A stretch of DNA of 64,000 nt, from NCBI GenBank assembly GCA_963422445.2, contig OY729512.2, positions 2,294,001-2,358,000 of the forward strand, written 5' to 3'. The position numbers were made by a program, and so were the translations under genes. How positions within the stretch are numbered: position 1 is the first letter of the stretch; each line of letters opens with the position of its first letter. The notes below the pieces were generated by a model that was not told the origin of the DNA, ran no database searches, and saw only the letters and a program-made list of their open reading frames with translations. This DNA comes from G963422445 sp963422445. GTDB taxonomy: Bacteria > Pseudomonadota > Alphaproteobacteria > Thalassobaculales > Thalassobaculaceae. Below, piece by piece: positions 18,715-29,059 of this stretch.

Positions 18715-20105
18715 GTCCGGGACATCCACGGTCATCGAGGACGGGGGCCGAGGGCTGTTGCGTCTGGCCACGGCGCTCGTCGAGACGATTGCGGCGCTTG
18801 AGCTGGACAGGACCGCCTCGAGCGGGAGACCGCGGCCCTGCGGGACCGCATCGTCGCACTTGAACGCAGTGCGACGCTCGACAGCACCACCAGCAGCAAG
18901 CCGTCGTCCAGCCGGGCCAAACGGGACCGACCCTGACGCCGACCGCGACCTCGGACCATGTCGTGGATCACGATCCGTCCACCTGCGCCGGGTGCGGCAC
19001 CGCGCTGACGGCGACCAACCGTCACGGCGCGCCAGTTTGCCGGCAGGTTTTGGATCGACCCGACCCGCAACCACTGGAGGTCACCGAACGCCGCGCCCAC
19101 CGCTGTCTTTGCGACGCCTGCGGCACCGTGACCGGAGCGGCCTTCCCGATGGGCGTGGCCGCCCCGGTCCAGTACGGTCCCCACATCACGGCATGGGTGA
19201 GCGATCTGCTGCATGTCTAGGTCAGTCCCGAGACGAGACTGGCCGACCTGATGAGCGACTGGTTCGCCTTGCCGATCTCCACAGCCACGATCGCCGCCAT
19301 GATCCAGCGTACCGCACAGCGCTTCGAGGACATCGTCGACCGGATCCAGACTGGATCCGAACCGTGACCTCGGTCAAACACCTCGACGAAACCGGAGGCT
19401 GCATCCAAGGCCGCACCCGTTGGCTCTACCTGCCGTGCATCCCGCTCCTGATCGTTCTGCGCATCGGCATCGGACCCGGCGATGTCGAACGGAACGTCAC
19501 GGACATCTTCGTCCATGACGATAACGCCAGTGACTTTACCCTTGAGGGCGTACGTCACGCGGCCTGCAACGCTCATCACCCGCGCGAACTCCAGGCCTCG
19601 ATCAACATCGAAATGGAAGACCGGGCCCGCAGCATACACTGCCTCCTCGAACGCGCTGGCAGTGCCGCGCCCATCGCACGCGAGACCTGCTAGGACAGTC
19701 CTGGGTCCCTGGTCGACCTCATCGGCAAAGCCCATGATCGTATCCTCGACCGGGCCATCGCTTTCCACGACGCGCAGCCGCCGCTCCGGATCGGCAAGCG
19801 CGGACTAGAAACGCCGTTTCGGGCACACCCTCGCCTTCTGTTTCCGGACACACAAGGACAGAGGTCTGCGGTGTCTCACCGACTTGCGAATCGACTTTAC
19901 GAACAATGAGACCGAGCGTGATCTGCGAATGGTGAAGCTGCGTCAGAAGATCTCCGGCTGCTTCCGCTCCGAACAGGGCGCCCGCGACTTCGCCACCCTG
20001 CGCGCCGTCATTGCCACAGCCCGCAAGCAGGGCAGGGCTATCGTCGAAACCCTGGCACAGGCACACCCCGATCCAATGCAGTTGATCTCCAGACTGCGGC
20101 TCTGA
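18715..20105 (+). pseudogene. IS66-family transposase (TnpC) remnant
   Basis: Pieces occur in several frames in the correct order: LLRLATALVETIAALELD (N-terminal coiled coil), CAGCGTAL then ERRAHRCLCDACGTVTGAAF (zinc-finger region), VKHLDETGGCIQGRTRWLYL (first catalytic Asp), FTLEGVRHAACNAHHPRELQ and the tail NNETERDLRMVKLRQKISG. Stop codons at 19218 and 19690 and frame changes inactivate it. No TnpA/TnpB partners are present. It follows the methyltransferase wreck directly. Confidence 0.85.
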
Positions 20106-20591
20106 AACCCCCTCCCAGGCATCGAAACCCCTTACGCGGAAGGGGATGCATGCCGCCGCTGGCGCGGCTCACCATACAGCCATGCGCCGTGAACCAGGTC
20201 GCCGGGAGCAGAACCCGTAATCAGACTTGGGCAGTTACGCTGAAGAACTCTCTGCATCTGAACGTGAACACCTTGCCAGCGCCGAACTGCTTCGGTACTC
20301 GACTGACCTGCAGTAGATGCATGCCGTCCTGTCGGGTTGGTTCCCGTCCATGTCTCCAACTGGTCCGCAAAGCAGCCGCGCCTAGTCGCTATAACAAGCC
20401 ATTGATGCCGTATGCGAGAGCGTTCTGGCGCGATTGCGCGCAGACAAGTATCGGTTGCGGGACAGCACATCGCTCGCGGTAATCCCTGCGGCTCCATACC
20501 ATGAAATTCGCCGGCAATATTCGAGCTGCCAATGATGTTCGCGGTGCGCGGTCGGAGATCTGAAGATTGGTCGAGGTTGAGATTGAACGGA
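20106..20591. other. Non-coding stretch between the IS66 remnant and the MFS gene
   Basis: About 485 bp with no frame that resembles a protein on either strand and no repeat shared with other parts of the window. It may hold the unrecognised end of the IS66 element. Confidence 0.35.
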
Positions 20592-21827
20592 TCATTGCCG
20601 CCGCCGCGGCATCAGCCACACCAGCCCGACAGATAATGCGGCCGCAATTCCCAAAGTCAGGAATACCGGGTCATAGGATTGTTCGATGTCAAAAACGGTG
20701 GCGCCGCTGAATGCGCTGATGCCGCCGCAGATATGATGGACCGACGTTATCAGGCCGCTTACCGTGCCAAGGTGGCGTGTGCCGAACGCGTCCCGCACCA
20801 ACACGACCAGAAGCACGGCGCTCATCCAGAACGTTATCCCGAACAACAGCGCAAAGATTGCGATCGTCAGTGGATCCTGTACCAGCAGGATGCCTCCGAA
20901 CAACAGGATGCGCAGCACGAAACTGGCGGCCAGCGGCGCTAACGGGCCACTGAAATCGCTCCAGAAACCGGTCGCGACCACTCCGATCAATCCGGCGAGC
21001 CCCATAAAGGCCAGAAGATTGCCGGCTAGGAGTGGATCGGCGCCATGGTCGCTCGCGAATGCCACAACATGGGTGGAAACAAAGAAATCCTGCGCCCCGC
21101 AGATTGCATAAATCGCCAGCAGTATCCAGAATACCGGTCGGCGTAGAATTTCCATAAACGGCAGGGCTGCGCTCGAATCCGGCTGAGGCTTGGGTGGTCC
21201 GCGCTGTTCTTTCGAGCCGTTCCAGATCAGGAACGGGACCAGTATCAGCGTGATGGCGCCAAGACCAAGAAATACCGGGCGCCAGCCAGCGGCGGCGAGT
21301 ACTGCCGTCATTCCGGAAATGATCACCAGTTGGCCTAGCCCCATGCCCGATATGGCGATACCGTTGGCCGATGCGGCGCGCTGGGGAAAACGCCGCATGA
21401 TCATGACGCCGACGGGAATGATTGACACTGCGCCATTGCCGGCGGAGAAAACGATCCCGTAAAGCACCAACACCTGCCAAGGTTTGGTGATCTCCGCCAT
21501 AGCGGCAATGCCGCAGGCACTGAGAACAAGACCGCCGGCCAGAATCCAGGACACCGCAAAACGATCTGCGAGACGTCCCACAACCACCATCGCTACGGCT
21601 GTTGTCAGCATGAAAATCGCCACCGCGGCGCCAATCACGCTGCGGTCCCAACCGAAATCTTCCGCAATCGGCTTGAGGACGAGCCCTATCGCAAAGCGGG
21701 TACCGCCGCCGACGAATAGAACTGCGAAGGCGACTGCGAGAATGGCAAGCCCGGCGAGCGGGATATGGCGGATCAAACCCGGGGTCCGCGGCACCAGTGA
21801 GTCGCGCCGTCGCCGGAAACCCGGCAC
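20592..21827 (-). CDS. Major facilitator superfamily transporter
   Basis: A 411-residue membrane protein with about twelve hydrophobic segments. The MFS motif A-like loop is GRLADRFAVSWILAGG, and FSAGNGAVSIIPVGVMIMRR lies in the first half. The second half repeats the pattern with GLIGVVATGFWSDFSGPLAP. The overall style is of the monocarboxylate/oxalate-formate carrier branch. It is downstream of and co-directional with the molybdopterin oxidoreductase (49 bp), so it may import that enzyme's substrate. Confidence 0.88.
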   Translation of the reverse strand: MPGFRRRRDSLVPRTPGLIRHIPLAGLAILAVAFAVLFVGGGTRFAIGLVLKPIAEDFGWDRSVIGAAVAIFMLTTAVAMVVVGRLADRFAVSWILAGGLVLSACGIAAMAEITKPWQVLVLYGIVFSAGNGAVSIIPVGVMIMRRFPQRAASANGIAISGMGLGQLVIISGMTAVLAAAGWRPVFLGLGAITLILVPFLIWNGSKEQRGPPKPQPDSSAALPFMEILRRPVFWILLAIYAICGAQDFFVSTHVVAFASDHGADPLLAGNLLAFMGLAGLIGVVATGFWSDFSGPLAPLAASFVLRILLFGGILLVQDPLTIAIFALLFGITFWMSAVLLVVLVRDAFGTRHLGTVSGLITSVHHICGGISAFSGATVFDIEQSYDPVFLTLGIAAALSVGLVWLMPRRRQ

Positions 21828-21876
21828 TCAGGCTCCAGTCGGCGATTTGCCTGGTTGTTGCCGGACGACTGTCGCC

Positions 21877-23952
21877 TCATGCTGCCCGGATCCAGACGGA
21901 AGTGTCGTGAAACACTCCGCCGCCGACGGGCCCCGCGGAATCAGCAGACGTCAGCGCGTTGATTCCGATGCCGTTTTCGAATGCGTCGTGCGGCCAGATA
22001 CTTTCAACGATCACGACACCGCGGCGGACGCCCTTGAACAGCCGGGAATGGACGACGACGGAGGCCTTCGCATTGCCGATACACACACGCATTTCGTCAT
22101 CGATGCCAAGCGGCGCTGCGTCCTCGGGATGGATCATCACGGTCGGCCGACGCTCGCGTTTGCGCGAGGTCGGGGTTTCGGTGAAACTGGAATTGAGAAA
22201 TCCGCGAGCCGGCGAGGTTGCCATGCGAAACGGGCGTTCAAGCGTGGCGGGATCGAGAACATCCCAGTGATCGGGCAAGGCCGGCATCGCCGCGCCGGTG
22301 TTGTGAGCATGCGGGGCGAAGGCCGTCCAGTCGGGTTTGAAACGGAATTTCCGGTCTGGCCATGCAAAGCCATCGAGATAATGCGCCGTTCTGAAATCTG
22401 GCTGGACATCCACCCAATGCCGGGTTTTCAGGCTTTCCCAACCGGGATGACCCGATCGCCGCAATGTCGCGTCGGCAATATCCGCCGCGGACATCGCAAA
22501 TCCGGGATGTTCGGCGCCAAGACGTTGCGCAAGACCTTGCAGAACTTCGTGGTTTGATCGGCATTGACCGGGCGAATCAATGATCTTCGGGCCCGCAATG
22601 ATGTAGCTGTGTCCGCCTCCCTGATAGATATCGTCATGTTCCAGAAACATCGTTGCAGGCAGCACCACATCGGCCATTCTCGCCGTATCGGTCATGAACT
22701 GTTCGTGAACGCATACAAAAAGATCCTCACGGGCAAAACCGTCACGGACCAGAAGATGCTCGGGCGCGACCATCATCGGATTGGTGTTCTGGATCAGCAT
22801 GGCGGTGACTGGTGGTCCGCCCTGCAGATCGTCTGGATTGCCGGTCAGAATTGGGCCGATCCGTGTCTGATCGAGGAGTCGTATATCCGGGTCGCGAAGA
22901 TCGAGGCCCTCGATCAGGGTTTTGTCCCAGCCATAGATCGCGCCGTTGTTATGGAAGGCACCACCACCTTCATATTGCCAGGCGCCCGTGACCGCGGCGA
23001 TGCAGGAAGCGGCATGCATATTGACGGCGCCGTTGCGCTGCCGGGCAAAACCGTAGCCGAGGCGCAGATAGGTCCGTCTGGTCGTGCCGATAGCGCGGGC
23101 GAGCGACTCGATTTCGCTTGCCGGCACGCCGGAAATCGCTTCGGCCCAGGCCGGGGTCTTGTCGGAAAGATGGGCTTCGAACTCGTCCGGGATGTCGGTC
23201 ATGGCGGCGAGATATTCGCGATCGGCGAAGTCGTCACGGAACAGGACATGCATGATGGCACAAGCAATGGCGCCGTCCGTGCCGGGTTTGACGCACAGGA
23301 AATGGTCGGCCTGTTTGGCGGTGTCGTTGCGGTAGACATCAATAACGGCGATTTTGGCGCCACGCTCCTTGCGGGCCTTGACTGCGTGGGTCATGACATT
23401 CACCTGGGTGTTCACTGGGTTGGTGCCCCAGATCACGACTAGGTCTGCCTTTGCCATTTCACGCGGGTCAGACCCGGCTAGTTTGCCGGTGCCGGCGATA
23501 AAGCCGTTCCATGACAATGTCGTGCAGATGGTGGCGTGAAACCCGGAATAGCGCTTGGCGTGGCGCAGCCGATGAATGCCGTCACGTTGCACAAGGCCCA
23601 TCGTGCCGGCGTAGAAATATGGCCAGACAGTCTCAGGCCCGTGTCGCGCTTCGGCATCCAGGAAGCGTTCGGCCACGATGTCAAGCGCCATGTCCCAGGA
23701 CACCGGGCGAAAATCTCCGGAGCCCTTGGGTCCGGTTCGAATGAGCGGTTCGAGCAGCCGGTCCGGGTGGTGGATCCGCTCGGCGTAGCGAGCGACTTTC
23801 GCGCATATCACGCCGTCGGTATAGGTATTTTCCTTCGCTCCATGCACGCGCCCGATGGTCAGGGCGTCGATCTTCTCGATTTCCAGGGCGCAGGTTGACG
23901 GGCAGTCGTGCGGGCAGGCGCTGAAATGAATTGTTGGGCTTCCCCCGTCCAT
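21877..23952 (-). CDS. Molybdopterin-dependent oxidoreductase (DMSO reductase family), cytoplasmic
   Basis: A 691-residue protein with an N-terminal 4Fe-4S site formed by Cys13, Cys17, Cys21 (SACPHDCPSTCALE) and Cys50 (GVICAKV). Molybdopterin-guanine-dinucleotide-binding segments include VIWGTNPVNTQVNVMTHAV and DVVLPATMFLEHDDIYQGGG, and the C-terminal domain has IGNAKASVVVHSRLFKGVRR. No twin-arginine signal is present, so it should act in the cytoplasm. ATG 23952 has AAGGAG upstream. The substrate is unknown; formate-dehydrogenase-like and thiosulfate-reductase-like members are the nearest style. Confidence 0.9.
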   Translation of the reverse strand: MDGGSPTIHFSACPHDCPSTCALEIEKIDALTIGRVHGAKENTYTDGVICAKVARYAERIHHPDRLLEPLIRTGPKGSGDFRPVSWDMALDIVAERFLDAEARHGPETVWPYFYAGTMGLVQRDGIHRLRHAKRYSGFHATICTTLSWNGFIAGTGKLAGSDPREMAKADLVVIWGTNPVNTQVNVMTHAVKARKERGAKIAVIDVYRNDTAKQADHFLCVKPGTDGAIACAIMHVLFRDDFADREYLAAMTDIPDEFEAHLSDKTPAWAEAISGVPASEIESLARAIGTTRRTYLRLGYGFARQRNGAVNMHAASCIAAVTGAWQYEGGGAFHNNGAIYGWDKTLIEGLDLRDPDIRLLDQTRIGPILTGNPDDLQGGPPVTAMLIQNTNPMMVAPEHLLVRDGFAREDLFVCVHEQFMTDTARMADVVLPATMFLEHDDIYQGGGHSYIIAGPKIIDSPGQCRSNHEVLQGLAQRLGAEHPGFAMSAADIADATLRRSGHPGWESLKTRHWVDVQPDFRTAHYLDGFAWPDRKFRFKPDWTAFAPHAHNTGAAMPALPDHWDVLDPATLERPFRMATSPARGFLNSSFTETPTSRKRERRPTVMIHPEDAAPLGIDDEMRVCIGNAKASVVVHSRLFKGVRRGVVIVESIWPHDAFENGIGINALTSADSAGPVGGGVFHDTSVWIRAA

Positions 23953-24406
23953 CGGATTTCGCTCCTTAGTGTTGTGTGCCGGGACTGTTATATCAGGTTC
24001 GACCGAATTTTTCAGGCCTTCCGCCTGGATGCTGCCGGGTGCCGCTCGCGATGACGGCACCGTTTTTGTCCTGAGCCACGATACACCAGTTATAGGCAGG
24101 GACGGTAGTCGAAAGCTGCGAGCAGAATGGTGATCGCAATCAATCTTGCAGTTCGGCTGGCGCGCGCCGCCTGTCAGTCTGTTCTCTTATCTGATCGTCT
24201 GGCTTCTGGATCGTGCTTCTGTGTCATTCCCGACGACGTCCCAATGACAGCGTTCCGACGGTGAGCCCTGTGCGCCATTTCGAGGAGGGAGTAATATCCT
24301 ATCTTCTGAGCTTCTTGCAAAACCGATCGGTCCGGCAGTTTTGCAAGAAGCCCCACAGGCTGTATAGCGGAGAGACTATCTTTAGCGACACGATCTCGAT
24401 GAGGTA
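23953..24406. other. Intergenic stretch upstream of the molybdoenzyme
   Basis: About 450 bp without a supported gene. It contains the inverted repeat at 24311-24350, described separately, and presumably the molybdoenzyme promoter. The last 100 bp before the IS630 (24407-24507) encode the separated tail of a membrane protein. Confidence 0.4.
24311..24350. repeat. Inverted repeat resembling a terminus of the IS at 39-40.5 kb
   Basis: The arms CTTCTTGCAAAAC and GTTTTGCAAGAAG are perfect inverted repeats around a 14-base loop. Read on the minus strand, about 28 bases match the outer end of the IS5/IS1182-type element (near 40512-40541) with a few mismatches. It is either a solo IS end left by an abortive or deleted insertion, or a terminator-like hairpin. 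Confidence 0.55.
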
Positions 24407-24507
24407 TCAAATGGAAAAAGACGGGGGCCACAACATAGCAATGACGCCGGCGCCAATAGGGATGGCCAAGTGCCAGCGGATATACCACCATGCATATGAG
24501 TTTAATC

Positions 24508-25689
24508 TAGTGTCCTGTACGCAAAGTTCGTATTGTTAAGGGGGTGGTGTCGATTCGGGGGGCATGGTGATGCGACTTTCGGTGGAGATCAAGCTGAGCG
24601 CGGACGAGCGCAACGAGCTTGAGCGGCTGGCGCGCGGGCGCAAAGTCTGGCGAGGCCTGTCCGATCGGGCGCACATCGTGCTGCTGGCGGCCGAAGGGCT
24701 TACCAATGTGCAGATTGGGAGCGTGCTGGGCGTGACCAGCCAGACCGCCAGGAAGTGGCGCAATCGCTTCGCAGAGCATCGTCTTGACGGGCTTGACGAC
24801 GAGCCGCGCTCCGGCCGTCCCCGGCGCATCGATGACGACGCCGTGGCCGAGGTGGTGCGCAAGACGCTTGAGGAGAAGCCTCGTGACGCGACCCAATGGA
24901 GCACGCGCTCGATGGCGCAGGCGACGGGGTATGCGCCGTCGACGGTCAATCGCATCTGGCGAGCCTTTTCCCTTCAGCCGCACAGGAGCGAGACCTTCAA
25001 GCTCTCGGCAGACCCCTACTTCGTGGACAAGACGCGCGACATCGTGGGGCTCTACGTGGACCCGCCGCAGCATGCCATGGTCCTCTGCGTGGACGAGAAA
25101 TCGCAGGTTCAGGCCCTCGATCGCACCCAGCCGCTGCTGCCGCTGCGCCCGGGGCAGGTCGAGCGGCGCACTCACGATTACAAGCGCAACGGCACGACCT
25201 CGCTCTTCGCAGCCCTTGACGTCGCCACAGGCAAGGTCATCGGACAGTGCTATCGGCGCCACCGCAGCGTGGAGTTCCGCAAGTTCCTGGATCACGTCGA
25301 GGCCAACGTGCCGCCCGACCTCGAGATCCACATCGTCATGGACAACTACTCGACCCACAAGACGAAGACGATCCGCGACGGGTTCGCCCGGCGACCGCGC
25401 TGGCATGTTCACTTCACCCCGACCTCTGCCTCGTGGCTCAACCAAGTCGAGCGCTTCTTCGCCGATCTGACAGAGAAGCAGATCCGGCGCGGGGTTCACC
25501 GATCGACCGTCGAGCTGGAGCAGGCGATCACCGGGTACATCGACACCGTCAACGAGGACCCCAAGCCCTTCCGCTGGCACAAGACAGCCGATGAAATCCT
25601 GGCGTCCATCAAGCGCTTCTGCCTCAGGACCCTCGAAACCGCTGCAGCCGCAACATCATAACGGTACGAACTTTGGAATCAGGACACTA
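24508..25689 (+). mobile_element. IS630-family element, copy A
   Basis: Ends are inverted TAGTGTCCTG...CAGGACACTA with CAAAGTTCGTA repeated inside both, bounded by TA on each side. It is about 1.18 kb long and carries one intact transposase. It interrupts the membrane-protein gene, and excision in silico rejoins that gene exactly. A near-identical copy starts at 63749. Confidence 0.92.
24570..25661 (+). CDS. IS630-family transposase, copy A
   Basis: A 363-residue DDE transposase. The N-terminal helix-turn-helix segments hold GLTNVQIGSVLGVTSQTARK and ATGYAPSTVNRIWRAF. The catalytic core has LCVDEKSQVQALDRTQ, HIVMDNYSTHKTK and SASWLNQVERFFADLTEKQI. The ATG at 24570 is preferred since the G-rich ribosome-binding sequence is correctly spaced from it; an ATG at 24564 is also possible. 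All catalytic acids are present. Confidence 0.93.
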   Translation: MRLSVEIKLSADERNELERLARGRKVWRGLSDRAHIVLLAAEGLTNVQIGSVLGVTSQTARKWRNRFAEHRLDGLDDEPRSGRPRRIDDDAVAEVVRKTLEEKPRDATQWSTRSMAQATGYAPSTVNRIWRAFSLQPHRSETFKLSADPYFVDKTRDIVGLYVDPPQHAMVLCVDEKSQVQALDRTQPLLPLRPGQVERRTHDYKRNGTTSLFAALDVATGKVIGQCYRRHRSVEFRKFLDHVEANVPPDLEIHIVMDNYSTHKTKTIRDGFARRPRWHVHFTPTSASWLNQVERFFADLTEKQIRRGVHRSTVELEQAITGYIDTVNEDPKPFRWHKTADEILASIKRFCLRTLETAAAATS

Positions 25690-26089
25690 GAAATATCATG
25701 TTTTATCTCATCTAGTCGTTCCAGAATTCTTTCTTTCATTTTTTCGTTTTTGCATTCGTTTCTGACGAACGCCAAAGTGCTTATCAATCTTGACGTGAGC
25801 GAAGAGTCTGAACCAAATCCGGCAACACTAGTTTCCTTGTCCCCGATGTTCCATCCTTTGTAACTGATGTAGTTTCCGTACCAATTTAATAAATGATTTA
25901 TTAAGAGAAAGGATAGAGCACCGATATAGAAAGTAGAATACAAGTTGGGCGGCAGCGTTATTTCGCTAAACTTCAAATCTACAATGTCTACATCGTAGAA
26001 TTTTATCAACCATACCGTGAACGATAGAGAAATAAGAAGACGGCTTGTAGAACGTGTCGGACGTGAAATGGCTTGCCGGCTCATGAAAT

Positions 26090-28986
26090 TCATCTTTGAA
26101 TCCTCGATGGAAGTTTTGTTTTTGATTTCGACAACTTAGACGACATTCTCGAAGTCGGTACGGGAGAGAGATTCAGAGTCAGCAGTTCACGCAGCGCGCC
26201 GTCTTCGAAAATATCTTCTCGCCAACCATACGCTGCTGCTACGGCCGCATCGAGCGCGGCATGGGCATCGGCCAGCCATTGCGGGCGGGAGTTGTAGAGG
26301 TTGGTGAGGGTGCGTCTCTTCAGCTCCTTCGCGGTAGCCTCATCGCGGGGAACGGCGCGCTTCGGGTAGCCGGGTGCCGGCTCGTCCACCCACTCCATCC
26401 ATTCGGGCGGGTTGAGCCAGCGGTCGCGCAGCTCCAACAGCCGGCGCGCGGCTTCGGCGATGGCCTGGTCGCGCGAGTCGCCCGCGTAGCCGGCGGCGGG
26501 CATGTCGGGCGACAGCCCGTCCGGGAAGGGGAAGGTCTCGAAGGTGGTGGTCGGCGTGTAGCGCGGCCGGTCTTCGAGGCTGGTGCCGAGCCGCAGCGAC
26601 CACGCCTCGTGGAACCGGCTGTGCAGGATGCCGAAGGTCGTGTCGTCGTCGCGTGTAACGACGATCAGTTGATGGTCGGGACAGACGCGGGCGTCAAGCC
26701 ACGCGAACAGCCGGTGCTTGGCGACCGTCGGCGTCGTGATGAAGCGCGCCATGCCATCGAGCGCCTGCCACATGCCCTGTCTCGGCTCGACATGCCGCCA
26801 CCAATGGACACACGCGGTATAGCTCGCGCCGGTTCCGCTGCCGCATCGGCCAGATGTGTTCCTTGACGTGCGCAAAGGGCGCTTCGTAAAGCGCGGCATC
26901 CGCTTCCGTCATGCTCCACCCGAAATCCACGATCCACTTGCCCACCTGTCGGCGGGTCAAGTCCATACCGTTGACCCAAGGCTTGAGAACATCGGCATTG
27001 GGCCGCTCGTTCGGATTGGCCGGTAGGCGGAGCCATTCACGGGCCAAGTCGCCCGGAATGTCGAACGGCCCGCCTTTGGTGTCGCCCATGAAGGCAATCC
27101 CGACGTTCGCCGGGATGCGCTTCGACCCGGTCAGGTCGCTCCCGGTCCCGCCGCGTCTGGCCGTTAGGTCGGAATGGATTTCGTCGGCGGGCTAGTCGTC
27201 CATGCGCGTCTCCGGCCTGTGCGCGTCGTCCGCGCCGGAGAAGCAGACCAGCGACACCCGAACCGCCGCACCGTCGATCACCCACGGCTCATCGCTCCAC
27301 GCATCGAAGATCGGGCGACCGTCGGTCGTGGCCTGCAAGGCCCGGCGGTTCGCGCCGCCGCGTATCGAGTTGGTGGCGACGAGCCCAACACGCTGAGCCT
27401 TGCCCGCCCCGACTTGCTCGCCCGCCTTCACGAACCAGTAGCAGACGAGATCGGCTTCGGGCGGTACACGCCCTTTCCATACCGCCAACATCCGGGCGAC
27501 GTAATCCTCGCCCAGCCCGCCGATGAGCAGCTTGCCGCCGAGAAACGGCGGGTTGCCGATCACGACATCGGCTTGCGGCCACTCCGGCTCCTCGCCCTCT
27601 GGCGTCAGGATCGCGTCGCGGCATTCGATGGTCTCCAGCGGCTTGAGGATAGGATCGCGCGACTCATGAAACCCGTTGCGCCGCATCCACTGTATATCGC
27701 CGATCCACACCCACACGCGGGCGAGTTCGGCGGCGTAGGCGTTGACCTCGATCCCCTTGACGTTGGCCGGGCCGATAGCGGGGAAGGCCCTCTGAAAGCC
27801 CATCGCCTCGGCCTCCAACTGCATCCGGTGCTCCAGGTCCTTGAGCGCGTGCAGCGCCAGGTAGAGGAAGTTCCCCGAGCTGCAGGCGGGGTCGAGCACG
27901 GTGAACCGCCGCAACCGTTCGAGGAACGCGCGAAGCAGCCGATCCGCCTGGCCGTGCTGCCGCGTCCGCCCGTTCCAGAGCGGCCGCGATCTTGGATTTC
28001 GCCGTCTCCCACTCAGCGAGCCAGGGACGGACGACCACCGGGTCTACGATCCGCATGATCTTGTCGCGATCGGTGTAGTGCGCGCCGAGCTGCGAACGCT
28101 TGTCCGGGTCGAGCCCGCGCTCGAACAGCGTGCCCAGGATCGAAAGGTCGATCTCCGACCAGTCGAGCGCAGCCGCCTTCAGCGTCGCCTCGATCTCGGT
28201 CTTCCCGAGCGGCAGGACGGAGTCATCGTCGAACAGCCCGCCGTTGAACCACGCCACCGCCTCGAACCCGATCCGCCCGCCCGTCGCCATGGCCCCGAAC
28301 AAATCGCGGGCTAGATCGACGAAGTCGATCGGCCGCCGCCGCGCGTGCTCCAGCATCCGCGTGAACATGTTGTCGGGCAGCAAGCCCGCATCCTCGGCGA
28401 ACATGCAGAACACCAGACGGTTCACGAAATGCGCCACCGCGCGGCTGTCGTGCCCGCGTTCCCGCAGCGCTTGCGCGAGCGCCGCGAAGGTCGCCGCCGC
28501 GCGCTCCGTCAGCGCCTGCCGGCTCTCGCCCGGCTTGAGCCGTTCCGGGTCCGACATTGCCCATTCGAGCTTGTCGCGGTTGGCCGCGTCCGCGAGATCG
28601 TCGAGCGTGAATTCATGCGTCGCGCTGACGCTGTTGGTCCAGTTGGTGCGGATGCGGAACCGCGCCATGTCCGAGACGATCAGGAGCGGCGGGTTCTCCA
28701 GCGCCAGCGCGTATTGCCGCAACTGGTTGAACGCCGCGTCGAGGTCGGCGTGCTTGCCCTTGTACTCCCAGGCGAAACAATGCCGCTTCTACACGTCCGC
28801 CCAGCCGTCGCCGCCGGTGTCCTTGCGCGCGCCGCGCTCGAAGCAGTAGCGCTCGCCCATTGGGTCCGCTTCCGCAGGCGTCGGCTGGCCCAGCAGCCGG
28901 CACAGGTCGATGAAGTGCTCCTGGCTCCCCGAACTCTCCTTCAACTCGGACGCCCGCCACTTGGCGATGAATTCTCCCGGAGTCAT
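26090..28986 (-). pseudogene. MmeI-like DNA methyltransferase / type II restriction-modification gene, decayed
   Basis: Ordered pieces match one long gene. The N-terminal domain starts MTPGEFIAKWRASELKE and is cut by an amber codon at 28789-28791 where homologues have Trp. The helical region has RLVFCMFAEDAGLLP and LSILGTLFERGLDPDKRSQL. The methyltransferase has VLDPACSSGNFLYLALHAL (motif I) and IGNPPFLGGKLLIGGL (motif IV, NPPF), after a frameshift near 27915-27990. A TAG at 27192, a frameshift near 26830, then the target-recognition region with PTVAKHRLFAWLDARVCPDH and TTTFETFPFPDGL follow. At least four lesions mean it cannot be functional. Confidence 0.88.
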
Positions 28987-29059
28987 GGCATCGCCCGCGC
29001 GGGCGCGACGTCCCCGGCGCCGCGGCCCCTGTCTCCGAGCGAGTACATGTTCATGCCCG

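Larger units (their letters stand above)
24407..26093 (-). pseudogene. Small three-helix membrane protein gene split by an IS630 insertion
   Basis: The 5' part (26093 down to 25690) encodes hydrophobic segments around SRLLISLSFTVWLIK and YIGALSFLLINHLLNWYGNY, then a charged stretch ending ERILERLDEIKHDIS. Removing the IS630 and one TA restores the frame into 24507-24407, which encodes a further membrane segment, WHLAIPIGAGVIAMLW, and a stop at 24407. The rebuilt protein is 168 residues. The ATG overlaps the stop of the MmeI-like pseudogene as ATGA, so the two were probably one operon. Base composition is much more AT-rich than the surroundings. Function unknown. Confidence 0.8.
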
